DNA of 64,000 bases. Source: Mycolicibacterium helvum (GTDB lineage: Bacteria; Actinomycetota; Actinomycetes; Mycobacteriales; Mycobacteriaceae). A program made the position numbers and the translations under genes. Shown in pieces: positions 27,681-36,154 of the stretch (the stretch's first letter is position 1; every line of letters begins with the position of its first letter). The notes under the pieces are model-generated. The model saw only the letters and a list, made by a program, of their open reading frames with translations. It was not told the origin of the DNA and made no database searches. The DNA is taken from NCBI RefSeq assembly GCF_010731895.1, contig NZ_AP022596.1:4278001-4342000 (forward strand), written 5' to 3'.

Positions 27681-28669
27681 ACCGCCGAATGTTGGCTACA
27701 GCAGCGGCGGCAGCCAGCACGCTGCTGGTGTCGTCCTGTGCGTCGATCACGGTGAATTCCCTGCCGCAGCCGGGCGGCAACCAAGGTCGTGGCCACGACG
27801 TCGTCATCGAGTTCGCCAACGTGCTGAACCTGCCCGACCGCGCAAAAGTGGTGCAGGACGGCACGACCGTCGGTTTCGTGACGGGCGTCGACCTGAAGAG
27901 CGACCATGTCGACGTGGTTTCCCGGATCGAAGACGGAGTGGTGGTCCCGACCAATATCCGGGCGACGCTGCAGCAGTCGACGGTGTTGGGGGACACCTAC
28001 GTCGCCCTGGAACGCCCGGAGGCCGGCCAAGCGGCGGCGGTGCCACCCGGGGGCCGTATTCCGCTGGCGCAGACCACCTCTCCGCCGCAACTGGAGGACA
28101 CGCTGGCCAACTTGGCGAACTTCGTTGGCAGTGGGGCCATTCAGCGGGCGCAGAACACCATCATCGGGCTCAACCACGTCACGCCGGCGCGGCAGCAGGA
28201 TCTGCGCACCATGGTCAGGCAGGTGACGATCGACCTGTCGAACCTGTCCGACAACCTCGACACCGTCGACAAATGGCTCGACGGGGCCTCGGACACAACC
28301 GAGGTGATGCACCGCAATCTTCCTGTCTACCAATACTGGTTCTCTCCGGCAGGCCTGACTGGATTCGACCGCGCAACTGTGGCCGCCAGCTACATCGGTA
28401 CGGTGGTGCCTTCGGTGGGCAGCATCTACAGCGGTGGCTTCTGGCTGGTGCCAATGCTCAACTCGCTGGGTAACGCGGTCGGTGCGGTACAGCAGAGCAA
28501 GTGGGACTTCGAACGTGAAGCGCCGGCGTGGCGAAAGTTGTTCATCGAGGACTTCTTCCCAGTCGACAAGAACCCGGCGATCAACATCACCTCCATCACC
28601 GGCCCCGACGGCCAGGAAATGATCGGCAATGTCCAGGACGTACTGCGGATCCTGGGAGCCATGCCGTGA
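27677..28669 (+). CDS. mceE: MceE-type lipoprotein (LprK-like)
   Basis: 330 residues. A clear lipoprotein signal with lipobox VSSC (Cys21) replaces the membrane helix, as in the E (LprK) position of other mce operons. The MCE domain covers ~40-110 (IEFANVLNLPDRAKVVQDGT, VGFVTGVDL). GTG 27677 overlaps the mceD stop (GTGA). It should anchor in the outer leaflet of the plasma membrane and complete the hexameric ring. Confidence 0.92.
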   Translation: MNRRMLATAAAAASTLLVSSCASITVNSLPQPGGNQGRGHDVVIEFANVLNLPDRAKVVQDGTTVGFVTGVDLKSDHVDVVSRIEDGVVVPTNIRATLQQSTVLGDTYVALERPEAGQAAAVPPGGRIPLAQTTSPPQLEDTLANLANFVGSGAIQRAQNTIIGLNHVTPARQQDLRTMVRQVTIDLSNLSDNLDTVDKWLDGASDTTEVMHRNLPVYQYWFSPAGLTGFDRATVAASYIGTVVPSVGSIYSGGFWLVPMLNSLGNAVGAVQQSKWDFEREAPAWRKLFIEDFFPVDKNPAINITSITGPDGQEMIGNVQDVLRILGAMP

Positions 28670-29622
28670 GGACCGCTAAGAACGTCGCCTCGTTCGTCGC
28701 GTTCGCGGTGATCGTCGCCGTCACGTCGCTCTACATTGGCTCGTTCGGTCTGCGGCTGGGCCCACCCGAGCATCGCATCAACCTGTCGATGGCGGTGCCC
28801 GACGTGAAAGGTCTTGTGGTGGGTTCCAGCGTGCTGCTGCGTGGCGCGCCGATCGGTCAGATCACCGCGATCTCGGCGTCGGCGAGTGATGCCACCATCG
28901 ACTTCTACATCGATGGCGATCAGCGCATTCCGGTCGACAGCGATGTGCGGTTGGACAATCTGTCCGCGCTGGGCGAGGCCTACGTCGGCTTCATCCCGAG
29001 GGCCGATACCGGACCGATGCTGTCCGACGGACAGCGCATCGCCGCGGAGTCGATCACGGTGCCGCCGTCGATCTCTCAGCTGGCCACCAGCGTGGTCCGA
29101 GTGCTCAACCAGATGGATCCGGTGCAGCTCAAACGGATCCTCAACGAAGCCGACGCCGGCTTGCCGGACCCTGACGAGGTGTTGCCGAACCTGGCCAGGG
29201 CCAGTCTGCTGACCCGAAACATGTTGGTGGGCATGAACGGTAAGGGGCAGCAGGTACTAGCCAACTTCCAGACCTTGCTGCAGAACGCCGACTGGGTCGG
29301 GCCGGTACTGGCCGAGGTGGCGCCGTCGGTGCGGGCGCTGGGACCCAGTAGCTCACGCATCTTCAAAGGAATGATGAACACTGTTGCGTGGAATAACCCG
29401 GAGAACATGCGCCTCTTCCAGATCTTCCTGGCCAGGATCCAGGCATTTCTGGACACCAGGGGATCCGACCTCAAAGTCATCGGTAACGCGTTGCTGCCGC
29501 AGTTCACCGGTATCGGTGGGGCGTTGATGAATTTCGATACCGCGCAGATCCTGTCGAATGCTCTATCGGGCATACCGGAGGAAGGAGCGATCACCCTTCA
29601 TGTCACGATCCCCGATCAGTAG
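28666..29622 (+). CDS. mceF: MceF-type substrate-binding protein
   Basis: 318 residues. N-terminal helix ~5-27, MCE domain NLSMAVPDVKGLVVGSSVLLRG, APIGQI, then long helical region. It is the last mce gene and overlaps the mceE stop (GTGA at 28666). F-type members of some operons carry long C-terminal tails; this one ends shortly after the helical part. No MceG ATPase follows, as usual for mycobacteria where it is encoded elsewhere. Confidence 0.92.
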   Translation: MRTAKNVASFVAFAVIVAVTSLYIGSFGLRLGPPEHRINLSMAVPDVKGLVVGSSVLLRGAPIGQITAISASASDATIDFYIDGDQRIPVDSDVRLDNLSALGEAYVGFIPRADTGPMLSDGQRIAAESITVPPSISQLATSVVRVLNQMDPVQLKRILNEADAGLPDPDEVLPNLARASLLTRNMLVGMNGKGQQVLANFQTLLQNADWVGPVLAEVAPSVRALGPSSSRIFKGMMNTVAWNNPENMRLFQIFLARIQAFLDTRGSDLKVIGNALLPQFTGIGGALMNFDTAQILSNALSGIPEEGAITLHVTIPDQ

Positions 29623-29661
29623 ATCGAGGTCCTTCTCCGACGATCTAGAAGAGGAATTCCA

Positions 29662-30276
29662 ATGTCGTTGACCAACATAGAGATTGAACGGGAGTCGACC
29701 GCTGTCGTCGATAACGACGACGCCGATGCGGTCGCGACCGAGTCGGCGAATGCCCCCCGCCGGATCTCCGTCTCGGTGCGCGCCGTCGTTGTCGCCGCGG
29801 TGATCTGTCTGCTCGCCGGTACCGTGGCGGTGCTGGGCTGGTTGTACGTCGGTGCGGAGCGCACGCTTGACGCTGCTGCGCGGGATGCAAGCAACAGGGC
29901 CCACGCAGAGGAGATCGCCGCTGATTACGCGGTGAACGCGGCGCAGATGGATTACCAGGATTTCAACGCATGGAAAGTCAAGCTGGTCAATGGGACATCA
30001 CCGGAGCTCAAGGACAAGCTGACCAAGGCGGCCGACTCGATGGAGCAGGTGCTGGCACCGTTGCAGTGGAAGTCGACGGCCAAACCGTTGGCGACGAAGG
30101 TCCGCTCGCAGGCCGGCGGCGTCTACACCGTGGATTCGTTCGTCAGCGTTTTGACCAAAACCCTGCAGGCACCCGACGGGCTGCAATCCACGGCCACCTA
30201 CAGCATCACCATCGACAGCAACAACGGTTGGCTGATCACCGATGTCGGTGGTATCGACTCCGCGTTGGGCAAGTAG
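29662..30276 (+). CDS. Mce-associated membrane protein (Mas-type)
   Basis: 204 residues. An acidic cytoplasmic N-terminus (~35 residues, ESTAVVDNDDADAVATES) precedes one membrane helix (~38-58) and an extracytoplasmic domain of the VirB8/NTF2-like type found in Mce-associated proteins (FNAWKVKLVNGTSPELKDK, SITIDSNNGWLITDVGG). ATG 29662 has AGAAGAGG upstream. These proteins support assembly or stability of the Mce complex in other mycobacteria; the exact role is unproven here. Confidence 0.85.
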   Translation: MSLTNIEIERESTAVVDNDDADAVATESANAPRRISVSVRAVVVAAVICLLAGTVAVLGWLYVGAERTLDAAARDASNRAHAEEIAADYAVNAAQMDYQDFNAWKVKLVNGTSPELKDKLTKAADSMEQVLAPLQWKSTAKPLATKVRSQAGGVYTVDSFVSVLTKTLQAPDGLQSTATYSITIDSNNGWLITDVGGIDSALGK

Positions 30277-30279
30277 CCG

Positions 30280-30897
30280 ATGCTGACCCGCTGGAAAAGC
30301 GTGGCGGCAGCCTTGTCTTTCGTTCTCGGTGGGGTCGTATCGGTCACCGGTTTCGCCTGGGCCGATGAGGGCAGTGACTACGATCCGGTGGCGCAATACG
30401 ACCAGCCGCAACGCTTGCCGGTCATCACCGTGCACCCAAGCGAGTGGCAGCCACAGTTCCCGTTTCCGTTCGATCAGACCCAGCGCTACGTCACCCCGGT
30501 TGACATCGAGGCTGAGCGGGAGATGTGTCAGTGGTATGACGCCCAGTTCGACACGATCAAGCATCAGGTGGAGGGTCTCAACGACAATGTGATCCGCCAC
30601 AATGGTGACTTCGGCGCCGATGGGGTCTGGCAGCAGGCCGGCATCGTCATCGCCAACCTGGACCAATCGCTGGACTTTCTGACACCGCGGGCTCAAGCGC
30701 TCACCCAGAGTTACGACCACGCCGGCGACCTGTATTTCCCGATCTATCAGGGTGATGCGTTCTACGGGTTATGGCAGCAGATGTCCAATGTCAGTAACGG
30801 TCTCAAGGCCAGGCAGCCGACGTGGTTCAGCGGGCCGTCGTATCTGCGGATGCTGCACTGGGGCAGCAAGATCCATCGCTCCGACGTGTGTGGCTGA
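30280..30897 (+). CDS. Secreted protein downstream of mce operon, unknown function
   Basis: 205 residues. Signal peptide of ~29 residues ending VTGFAWADE; mature part aromatic-rich with predicted helices (DAQFDTIKHQVEGLNDNVIR, QAGIVIANLDQSLDFL) and a C-terminal Cys. Three bases separate it from the Mas-type gene, so it belongs to the mce transcript. No known family recognised. Confidence 0.72.
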   Translation: MLTRWKSVAAALSFVLGGVVSVTGFAWADEGSDYDPVAQYDQPQRLPVITVHPSEWQPQFPFPFDQTQRYVTPVDIEAEREMCQWYDAQFDTIKHQVEGLNDNVIRHNGDFGADGVWQQAGIVIANLDQSLDFLTPRAQALTQSYDHAGDLYFPIYQGDAFYGLWQQMSNVSNGLKARQPTWFSGPSYLRMLHWGSKIHRSDVCG

Positions 30898-30901
30898 CCC
30901 G

Positions 30902-31378
30902 ATGATGGGGACGATAAAGATGATCAGGTCAGCAGTGGCGCTGGTCGCGGTGTTCGGTGGCGGCAGTGCGGTAGCGCCACCGGCCGGCGCCGACCCCGCA
31001 CCGGCGCTCACACAAGCCCTGTCGGCAGCCCGTGGTGGCGGGGCCTGTGGCTCGCTGAGCTACAACCCCACCGTCGAGCACGCCGCCGACATCGTCAACC
31101 GTTCCACCGTGACCTACCTGGAGCACACTGCCGACAACATTCCAGCCGATCAGGCGCACCCCACCGACATCGTGAAGGATCTCGGGATCACCACCGACAA
31201 GGTCGTCTCATTGCAGGGCGCCGGACACGACGTAGGCGATGCCATCAAGGGACTGCTGTTGCAGGGCCGTGAGGTGGTTCTCGACTGCTCCTACACCGAT
31301 TTCGGTGTCAGCCAACTGTATGACCCCGGATCGGACTACACCCTGGTTGTCGCGGTCCTGGTGGGCAAGCCGACATGA
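30902..31378 (+). CDS. Secreted CAP/SCP-like protein
   Basis: 158 residues with a signal peptide ending PPAGADP. The mature part (ACGSLSYNPTVEHAADIVNR, CSYTDFGVSQLYDPGSDYT, LVVAVLVG) looks like a reduced CAP domain: leading residues resemble the 'RxxxGxxxLxxNxxLxxAAxxH' region but the His/Glu metal site is not obvious, and two Cys could pair. Start ATG 30902 (or 30905). The stop overlaps the next gene (ATGA). Role unknown; part of the mce accessory set. Confidence 0.62.
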   Translation: MMGTIKMIRSAVALVAVFGGGSAVAPPAGADPAPALTQALSAARGGGACGSLSYNPTVEHAADIVNRSTVTYLEHTADNIPADQAHPTDIVKDLGITTDKVVSLQGAGHDVGDAIKGLLLQGREVVLDCSYTDFGVSQLYDPGSDYTLVVAVLVGKPT

Positions 31379-31764
31379 CGCTGAGGCGCACGATCGTTGC
31401 GGTCGCCGGCACGACGGTGCTCAGCGCTGCGGTACTTCATGCTCCGGCCACGGCGTGGGCCGAGGATGTCGTGACCTATGAAGTCGTCTCCGACAGTGTC
31501 GGGATGGCCACCATCGAATACCAGGACACCATCGGACGCATCTCCGTGGACGCCGTGGCGCTGCCCTGGCGTATCGACGCTGCGGTGAGCGCGGTCCGCG
31601 CAGCCCCGCCGCAGGGCAGCCAGGTACGGGCCGACTGGCGCCCGAGCGCCGCTCCGAATCGCTGGGTGAGCGTGCGGATCATCTATCGGGGCAAGGTCAT
31701 CTGCCAGAACACCCTTGATGTGGGCGATGCCGCCTGCTACGGCATCACACCGCGAATTACCTGA
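31375..31764 (+). CDS. Secreted MmpS-like domain protein
   Basis: 129 residues. Signal peptide ends near ATAWAED; the remaining ~100 residues have the beta-sandwich pattern of MmpS proteins: VTYEVVSDSVGMATIEYQD, ...VALPWRIDAAV..., VICQNTLDVGDAACYG with the conserved Cys pair. MmpS proteins assist lipid/siderophore export by MmpL; this one has a cleaved signal rather than an anchored helix and no MmpL partner nearby. ATG 31375 overlaps the previous stop. Confidence 0.65.
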   Translation: MTLRRTIVAVAGTTVLSAAVLHAPATAWAEDVVTYEVVSDSVGMATIEYQDTIGRISVDAVALPWRIDAAVSAVRAAPPQGSQVRADWRPSAAPNRWVSVRIIYRGKVICQNTLDVGDAACYGITPRIT

Positions 31765-31782
31765 CACAACGCAAGGAGATGG

Positions 31783-32334
31783 ATGAAGCGAACGTACTGT
31801 GCGGTGGCGGCGTTGATGATGGCACTCGGCAACGCAGGGCCCGCGCACGCCGATCCTGCCGGCACAGAAAATCCTCCCGACCCGTTCCCCGACATCCGCT
31901 ACTACGATCAGGTCGATACCGGTGGGTTCGTCCAGCCCGGGGGAGTGTGGTTCACCGCGCCGACCGGACAGAACTGCGGAATCTGGGGCTTGGGTAGCTT
32001 CGGCTGCGCCGGCGACATCCCAGGTGCCCCAGCCGGAGTCAGCCATATCGGCTGGATCGACGGCGACCGCGCGGTGCACTACGACTGGTCAATGGCCGTC
32101 CGATTCCCCGCCAGTCAGGCACAACAGCCCCTACCGCCGCGCAGCAAGATCACCCACCAAGGCACCACCTGCGCAGCCACACCCGACGGCCGAACCTACT
32201 GCGAACGCGGCCCGATGCGCTTCATCCTCGCACCCTCCCAAACCTGGCTTTCCGCCCCATGGATGGACCTGAGCTGGATACAACTCGGCCCGGCATCCTG
32301 TGCACCGCCAGACGGCGGCCCCTGCTACAGCTGA
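31783..32334 (+). CDS. Secreted Cys-rich protein, unknown function
   Basis: 183 residues, signal peptide ending GPAHADP. The mature part is rich in Pro, Trp and Gly and has six Cys (NCGIWGLGSFGCAGD, TTCAATPDGRTYCE, SCAPPDGGPC), suggesting disulfides. ATG 31783 has AAGGAG four bases upstream. Last gene of the plus-strand mce transcript; it converges on the minus-strand CrtC/AttH-like gene with 11 bases between stops. Similar secreted proteins occur in mycobacteria without known function. Confidence 0.7.
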   Translation: MKRTYCAVAALMMALGNAGPAHADPAGTENPPDPFPDIRYYDQVDTGGFVQPGGVWFTAPTGQNCGIWGLGSFGCAGDIPGAPAGVSHIGWIDGDRAVHYDWSMAVRFPASQAQQPLPPRSKITHQGTTCAATPDGRTYCERGPMRFILAPSQTWLSAPWMDLSWIQLGPASCAPPDGGPCYS

Positions 32335-32345
32335 GCAAGAGCGAC

Positions 32346-33311
32346 TCAGGCGCGCTTCGTGATTCCCTCGTCGAGAGCAGCATTGATAGCTCGGGCGATC
32401 GGTGCCGTGCCCAGGCGGGCGTTGTTGCTGATCTCGAAGTCGCAGATCCCCCAGCGTTGTGCGTCTGAGGGATGTCGGACATCGCAGATCGAGTCGACGT
32501 AGTACACGTTGTGCAGATGAGCGACGACGGCATCCATGACATCGGCACGCAGCGCGATCACACTCCCATCTGGCATCGACCAGGTGACCTCGCCGCCGCG
32601 GTGGGTCAATCCGTCGGGCTCGAGGTAGGTGATCGCATCGACGTCCTGCGCGTACATAATCTCCCCATCGCGCACCAGGTATCCCACCTTGACCAGCGAG
32701 TCGTCGTCGGCGTGCCACAGGATCGACCCGAAGGACAGGTCCGGACCGAAGCTCCCGGAAATCCACCGGTGACTCTTGAGGGTCATCGTCTTGCGGAGCC
32801 CCCAGGAGTGATCGCGGTGATACATGCCGTCTACGTCGAAGCTGCGGCCGTCGATACGCACGCTGCCTCGGATTCGGCCCGAGGTCTCGTAGTGGTCCTT
32901 GGCGAAGTCCTGCGCCATGCTGCTGCTCGGCGGGAAGAAATCGGTCAGTCCGTAGAAGCGGTCCATCACGAGGTCGACGCTGCACCCCGGCTCATCGATC
33001 ACCAGTCGCGGCGCTCCGCCGTCGACATGCCACTGTGAGCCGCCGGCACGGAACCCCCGCGGAGTGGAGGCGTTGACGAGTGGCAACTGGAAGTCGTTGC
33101 GACGGAACCGAACTCCGTCTGACGTTGCCACAAAGCACTGCAGGGCCGAACACCCGCCTCCTGGACGGTTCGGCTCGTGCCCGATCCTGTTGACCCCTCC
33201 GATGCCGGCGGCGCGGTCGTACCAATGGACGAACACGCTCTCTTGCCAGTCCGGGTCGGCGGTAGCGGGCTCGTGAGTGCCCTCGTCGGCATCGTCATAC
33301 TGCTTGCTCAT
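32346..33311 (-). CDS. CrtC/AttH-like protein (copy 2, no LAD insert)
   Basis: 321 residues, related to the protein at 16581-17738. Shared core: IDGRSFDVDGMYHRDHSWGL and SGSFGPDLSFGSILWH. The stretch before this core (AKDHYETSGRIRG) takes the place of the LAD repeats. Soluble, no signal peptide. Its ATG overlaps the stop of the kinase-like gene (ATGA), so order is kinase then CrtC/AttH-like, reversed from the first pair. Function presumably parallel: modification (possibly hydration) of a lipid handled by the mce locus. Confidence 0.7.
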   Translation of the reverse strand: MSKQYDDADEGTHEPATADPDWQESVFVHWYDRAAGIGGVNRIGHEPNRPGGGCSALQCFVATSDGVRFRRNDFQLPLVNASTPRGFRAGGSQWHVDGGAPRLVIDEPGCSVDLVMDRFYGLTDFFPPSSSMAQDFAKDHYETSGRIRGSVRIDGRSFDVDGMYHRDHSWGLRKTMTLKSHRWISGSFGPDLSFGSILWHADDDSLVKVGYLVRDGEIMYAQDVDAITYLEPDGLTHRGGEVTWSMPDGSVIALRADVMDAVVAHLHNVYYVDSICDVRHPSDAQRWGICDFEISNNARLGTAPIARAINAALDEGITKRA

Positions 33312-34441
33312 TGCGCGCTCACCCCGCGGTTGCCGGCGAAACTCGTCGACGTACCTTCAGGCGCGGGCAGGTCCAGAAGCCTGGCCAGCAGGTTGCTTGC
33401 TGGATTGCTCTGAGACATCGGCGCATCCGATGGGAGGAGTCCGGCCGCAATCATCATGTGCGCGGCGCGAACCATCAGGATCGACAAGCGGGTGGCCGCG
33501 AATGTCTCGTAGTAGTCGATGTCGCCCAGGGTTTGGCCGGTCGCCTGTTCGTAGTAGCGCAGCGTTTCATCGCGGTCGGGGATGCCGGCCGGCAGAGCCT
33601 GGCCGATTCCCTCCGTGTAGTACCGCATGATGAACAGCCACCAGCCGAGATCCTGTTCACGGTGGGCCAACTCCACCATTTCCCAGTCCAATACCGCGGC
33701 AGGGGACCGGTCGTCTCCATAGATGATGTTGCCCACCCGGGCATCGCCCCAGTTGAGTACGAGTGGCGCTGTCGCGCCGTCGGGTTTGTTGTGCTCCAGC
33801 CAGTCCAATGCTGCCTCGATGGTGGGATTCGGCTCCCCGTCTGCTGCCCATGCGAAGGTTCGTCTCCAGAAGCTCATGCAGGCCTCGAGACCGCTGTGAT
33901 TGTCTGCAGTGTCGAGGAATTCGAGCCCCGCGGTGCGCCAGTCCACCGCGTGGATGGCGGCAAGAGTATCGATGCTCTGCTGCCATAGCCGCCGGCGTTC
34001 GTCTGGGCTCAGATCATCGAGAATCCACCCGGCGGCGGTGAAGGGTGGGTCGTCGGCGGGCACCCGTCCGTCCACCTTGTCCATGACCAGAAAGGGTGCG
34101 CCGAAGATGGATGGATCCTGCTCGAGGAACCGGACCTGGGGGACTGGTACCGACGAATGCTGGGCAAGGGCGGAGAGCACTCGGGCTTCCTTGCTCAGGT
34201 CGTACTGGGGAAACACGCCGGGGCTGGACGGCTGGACACGAGCCACCAGGTTGCGGATGGTGCGCGTACCGCCCTGGGACCACGCGGCGGTGAACATGAC
34301 GGTCTCGTTGGACAGACCGCCGGCGCTCGGCACGCGGACATCGGTGACCGCCGGCTCCTGGGCGCCGTGCACCTTCTGGCTCAACCATTCGGTGAGGCGT
34401 TTGGCCGCCAGTTCGGTGTCGACGGTGTTCTTCAAGGCCAC
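33308..34441 (-). CDS. Phosphotransferase (APH/ACAD11-type kinase fold), copy 2
   Basis: 377 residues and clearly paralogous to 17729-18835 (both begin ALKNT-x-DT and end with PA-x-x-G-x-STSF-x-GNR). GTG 34441 is chosen: GAGGAGGG lies eight bases before it and the paralogue starts at the same residue. Catalytic loop LNWGDARVGNIIYGDD again has Trp for His; DWEM metal motif is present. Probable lipid-hydroxyl kinase by analogy with ACAD11, unproven. Coupled to the CrtC/AttH-like gene. Confidence 0.86.
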   Translation of the reverse strand: MALKNTVDTELAAKRLTEWLSQKVHGAQEPAVTDVRVPSAGGLSNETVMFTAAWSQGGTRTIRNLVARVQPSSPGVFPQYDLSKEARVLSALAQHSSVPVPQVRFLEQDPSIFGAPFLVMDKVDGRVPADDPPFTAAGWILDDLSPDERRRLWQQSIDTLAAIHAVDWRTAGLEFLDTADNHSGLEACMSFWRRTFAWAADGEPNPTIEAALDWLEHNKPDGATAPLVLNWGDARVGNIIYGDDRSPAAVLDWEMVELAHREQDLGWWLFIMRYYTEGIGQALPAGIPDRDETLRYYEQATGQTLGDIDYYETFAATRLSILMVRAAHMMIAAGLLPSDAPMSQSNPASNLLARLLDLPAPEGTSTSFAGNRGVSAQ

Positions 34442-34844
34442 TGCTGTCGCCCTCCTCGCATCAAACTTCCGGGTGATCCAGGTCACCCGGACTGTATCTG
34501 AGCGATGAGCAGAGTTTCAACTATGAAAATACATTCACCAGGCTGTGGCATCCCAGAATTGGGCAATCGCTCCCGGCGCGGGGGTATCTGCTCTGGTTGC
34601 AGGTCTGCCTACAGATTCTAATATCGATTAGAAAATGTGTCGCTACCGCCGCGGCCTGAGGCAAGCCAACGAACCGGGTGCCGAAACCCCTTGGGTGTGG
34701 GCGCGCAGTCGCGGGTCACGATATGACCGGTCGGCCGTCGAGACGGCCGACCGGCGCCTTCCACCATGGTGGCTTCGGACCCGGCATCACCGGCCGGAAG
34801 GAATCCCGCGGGCCTGCCGCCCCGACATGGGCTGAATGCTAGTG
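34442..34844. other. Non-coding stretch between kinase and F420-type genes
   Basis: About 400 bases. It should hold the promoter of the minus-strand kinase gene (34442-34620, AT-richer around ATGAAAATACATTCACC) and the hairpin at 34727-34754. Open frames here on the minus strand are Arg-rich shadows of the F420-type gene. Confidence 0.45.
34727..34754 (-). terminator. Strong GC-rich hairpin downstream of F420-type gene
   Basis: Perfect inverted repeat CCGGTCGGCCGTC-GA-GACGGCCGACCGG, effectively an 11-bp stem with a six-base loop, about 90 bases past the stop of the minus-strand gene. No T-tract follows, so it would be the T-less terminator type proposed for mycobacteria. Confidence 0.5.
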
Positions 34845-35267
34845 CTACTCCAGGACGAAAACCGGGATCAACCGCGAAGTCTTGGTCTGGTACTCGGCGT
34901 ACGGCGGGTAGGCCGCGACGGCCAGCTCCCACCAGTGCTCCCGCTCTTCGCCAGAGACCTCGCGAGCGGTCAATGTCACGACCTTGTCGCCGTCCTGGGC
35001 GGTCACGGTGGGGTTGGCCTTGACGTTGAAGTACCACGACGGGTGCGCCGGGTCGCCGCCCTTGGAGGCGACCATGGCGTAGCGGCCGTTCTCCTCGACC
35101 CGCATCAGCGGCACGTAGCGCTTCTTGCCGGATTTCGCTCCGGTGGTGGTGAACAGGACGACCGGACGGTCCAGGATCTCGACCCCGTCGGTGGTGCCCT
35201 GCTTCAGAATCTTTTCGGTCTGCTCGCGCACCCAATCGGTGGGGCTCAACTCGGCATGTTCAGTCAC
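34845..35267 (-). CDS. Deazaflavin (F420)-dependent nitroreductase-family protein (Ddn-like)
   Basis: 140 residues. The split-barrel family motifs are present: VVLFTTTGAKSGKKRYVPLM, then VASKGGDPAHPSWYFNVKANP and a C-terminal YQTKTSRLIPVFVLE. Members bind F420H2 and reduce quinones or nitroaromatic drugs; Ddn activates pretomanid. Substrate here is unknown. Single gene, convergent with nothing; start ATG 35267 fits the family length. Confidence 0.88.
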   Translation of the reverse strand: MTEHAELSPTDWVREQTEKILKQGTTDGVEILDRPVVLFTTTGAKSGKKRYVPLMRVEENGRYAMVASKGGDPAHPSWYFNVKANPTVTAQDGDKVVTLTAREVSGEEREHWWELAVAAYPPYAEYQTKTSRLIPVFVLE

Positions 35268-35359
35268 GGACTCGACAACACCTTCGACCGCGGGGCTATT
35301 CCCACTCTGCTGGGTTACGTCTGGCGTGAGGAAATTTCACGACGTATGGATCAGGCTGC

Positions 35360-36064
35360 TCATTTCGCGCGATCTTCGATCAGGCGGGGAGAACCGACCG
35401 CGGACGTGGACTGCTGCTCGACATTGCGCTTGAGCACTTCCAGCATGCGCGCCTGCATGATCCACACCACCGGCGGAAAGACCCAGTCGTACATCAACCG
35501 CTCAAAGTATCGGGGTCGGGCAGCTTGGTAGCCACCGATCACCAGCCGGGTGCTTCCGCCAGGCAACTCGCGCAAGCAGAAGCCCCAGAGCCCCTCCAGG
35601 TAGGCACGCGGTCGGGGCTGGCGTGGATCAAGCAGTCGCCCTCGGAGATCGGTCAGTGAATAGAGGCCGAGAAAGTGGTTCGGTTCAAGGGTTGCAATCG
35701 CATAAGACGGAAGCCCGAGGCACTTCAGACGATCACCGACGCCGACGTCCTGCCACTCCGGGTGAACCTGCCGGGCGCTGGGCCGGCCGGCGTTGTCGAG
35801 CAGGTCCCAAGAATAGAAACCTCCCCGGTCCCAGCCCATCTGAACGAGCCAGGGCCAAACCCGCTCGGGTGTCGCCGCGATGGTGATGGCCATGGTTGCT
35901 CCGCGCTCACCCCCGGGGACGAGGTCTTCACCGGGGAAGGGGCCGTCCACCTCGTCGACCGTCGTTCCCCATATCATCAGCACGGGCACTAGGAAGCGGC
36001 GGTAGGCTGCTGCAGCCGCCACCCCCGCTGCTGCGGCAGCGATGAATTTTCGTGGGCCGGCCAT
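35360..36064 (-). CDS. SRPBCC-fold protein with N-terminal membrane segment
   Basis: 234 residues. Residues ~6-28 are hydrophobic and Ala-rich (FIAAAAAGVAAAAAYR), then MAITIAATPERVWPWLVQMGWDRGGFYSWDLLDN gives the start of a START/SRPBCC ligand-binding domain, with RLVIGGYQAARPRYFERLMYDWVF near the end. Such proteins bind hydrophobic ligands. ATG 36064 is preferred over 36106, which adds a basic stretch. It is divergent from the isochorismatase-like gene, 90 bases apart. Confidence 0.75.
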   Translation of the reverse strand: MAGPRKFIAAAAAGVAAAAAYRRFLVPVLMIWGTTVDEVDGPFPGEDLVPGGERGATMAITIAATPERVWPWLVQMGWDRGGFYSWDLLDNAGRPSARQVHPEWQDVGVGDRLKCLGLPSYAIATLEPNHFLGLYSLTDLRGRLLDPRQPRPRAYLEGLWGFCLRELPGGSTRLVIGGYQAARPRYFERLMYDWVFPPVVWIMQARMLEVLKRNVEQQSTSAVGSPRLIEDRAK

Positions 36065-36154
36065 ATGACGAACATGTAGCACTGTGCGGGGCGGCACTAG
36101 GGCCAAATGTCATGCCGTTACATGAGTGGCCCAAAACCCGATTAGCCTGCGGAC

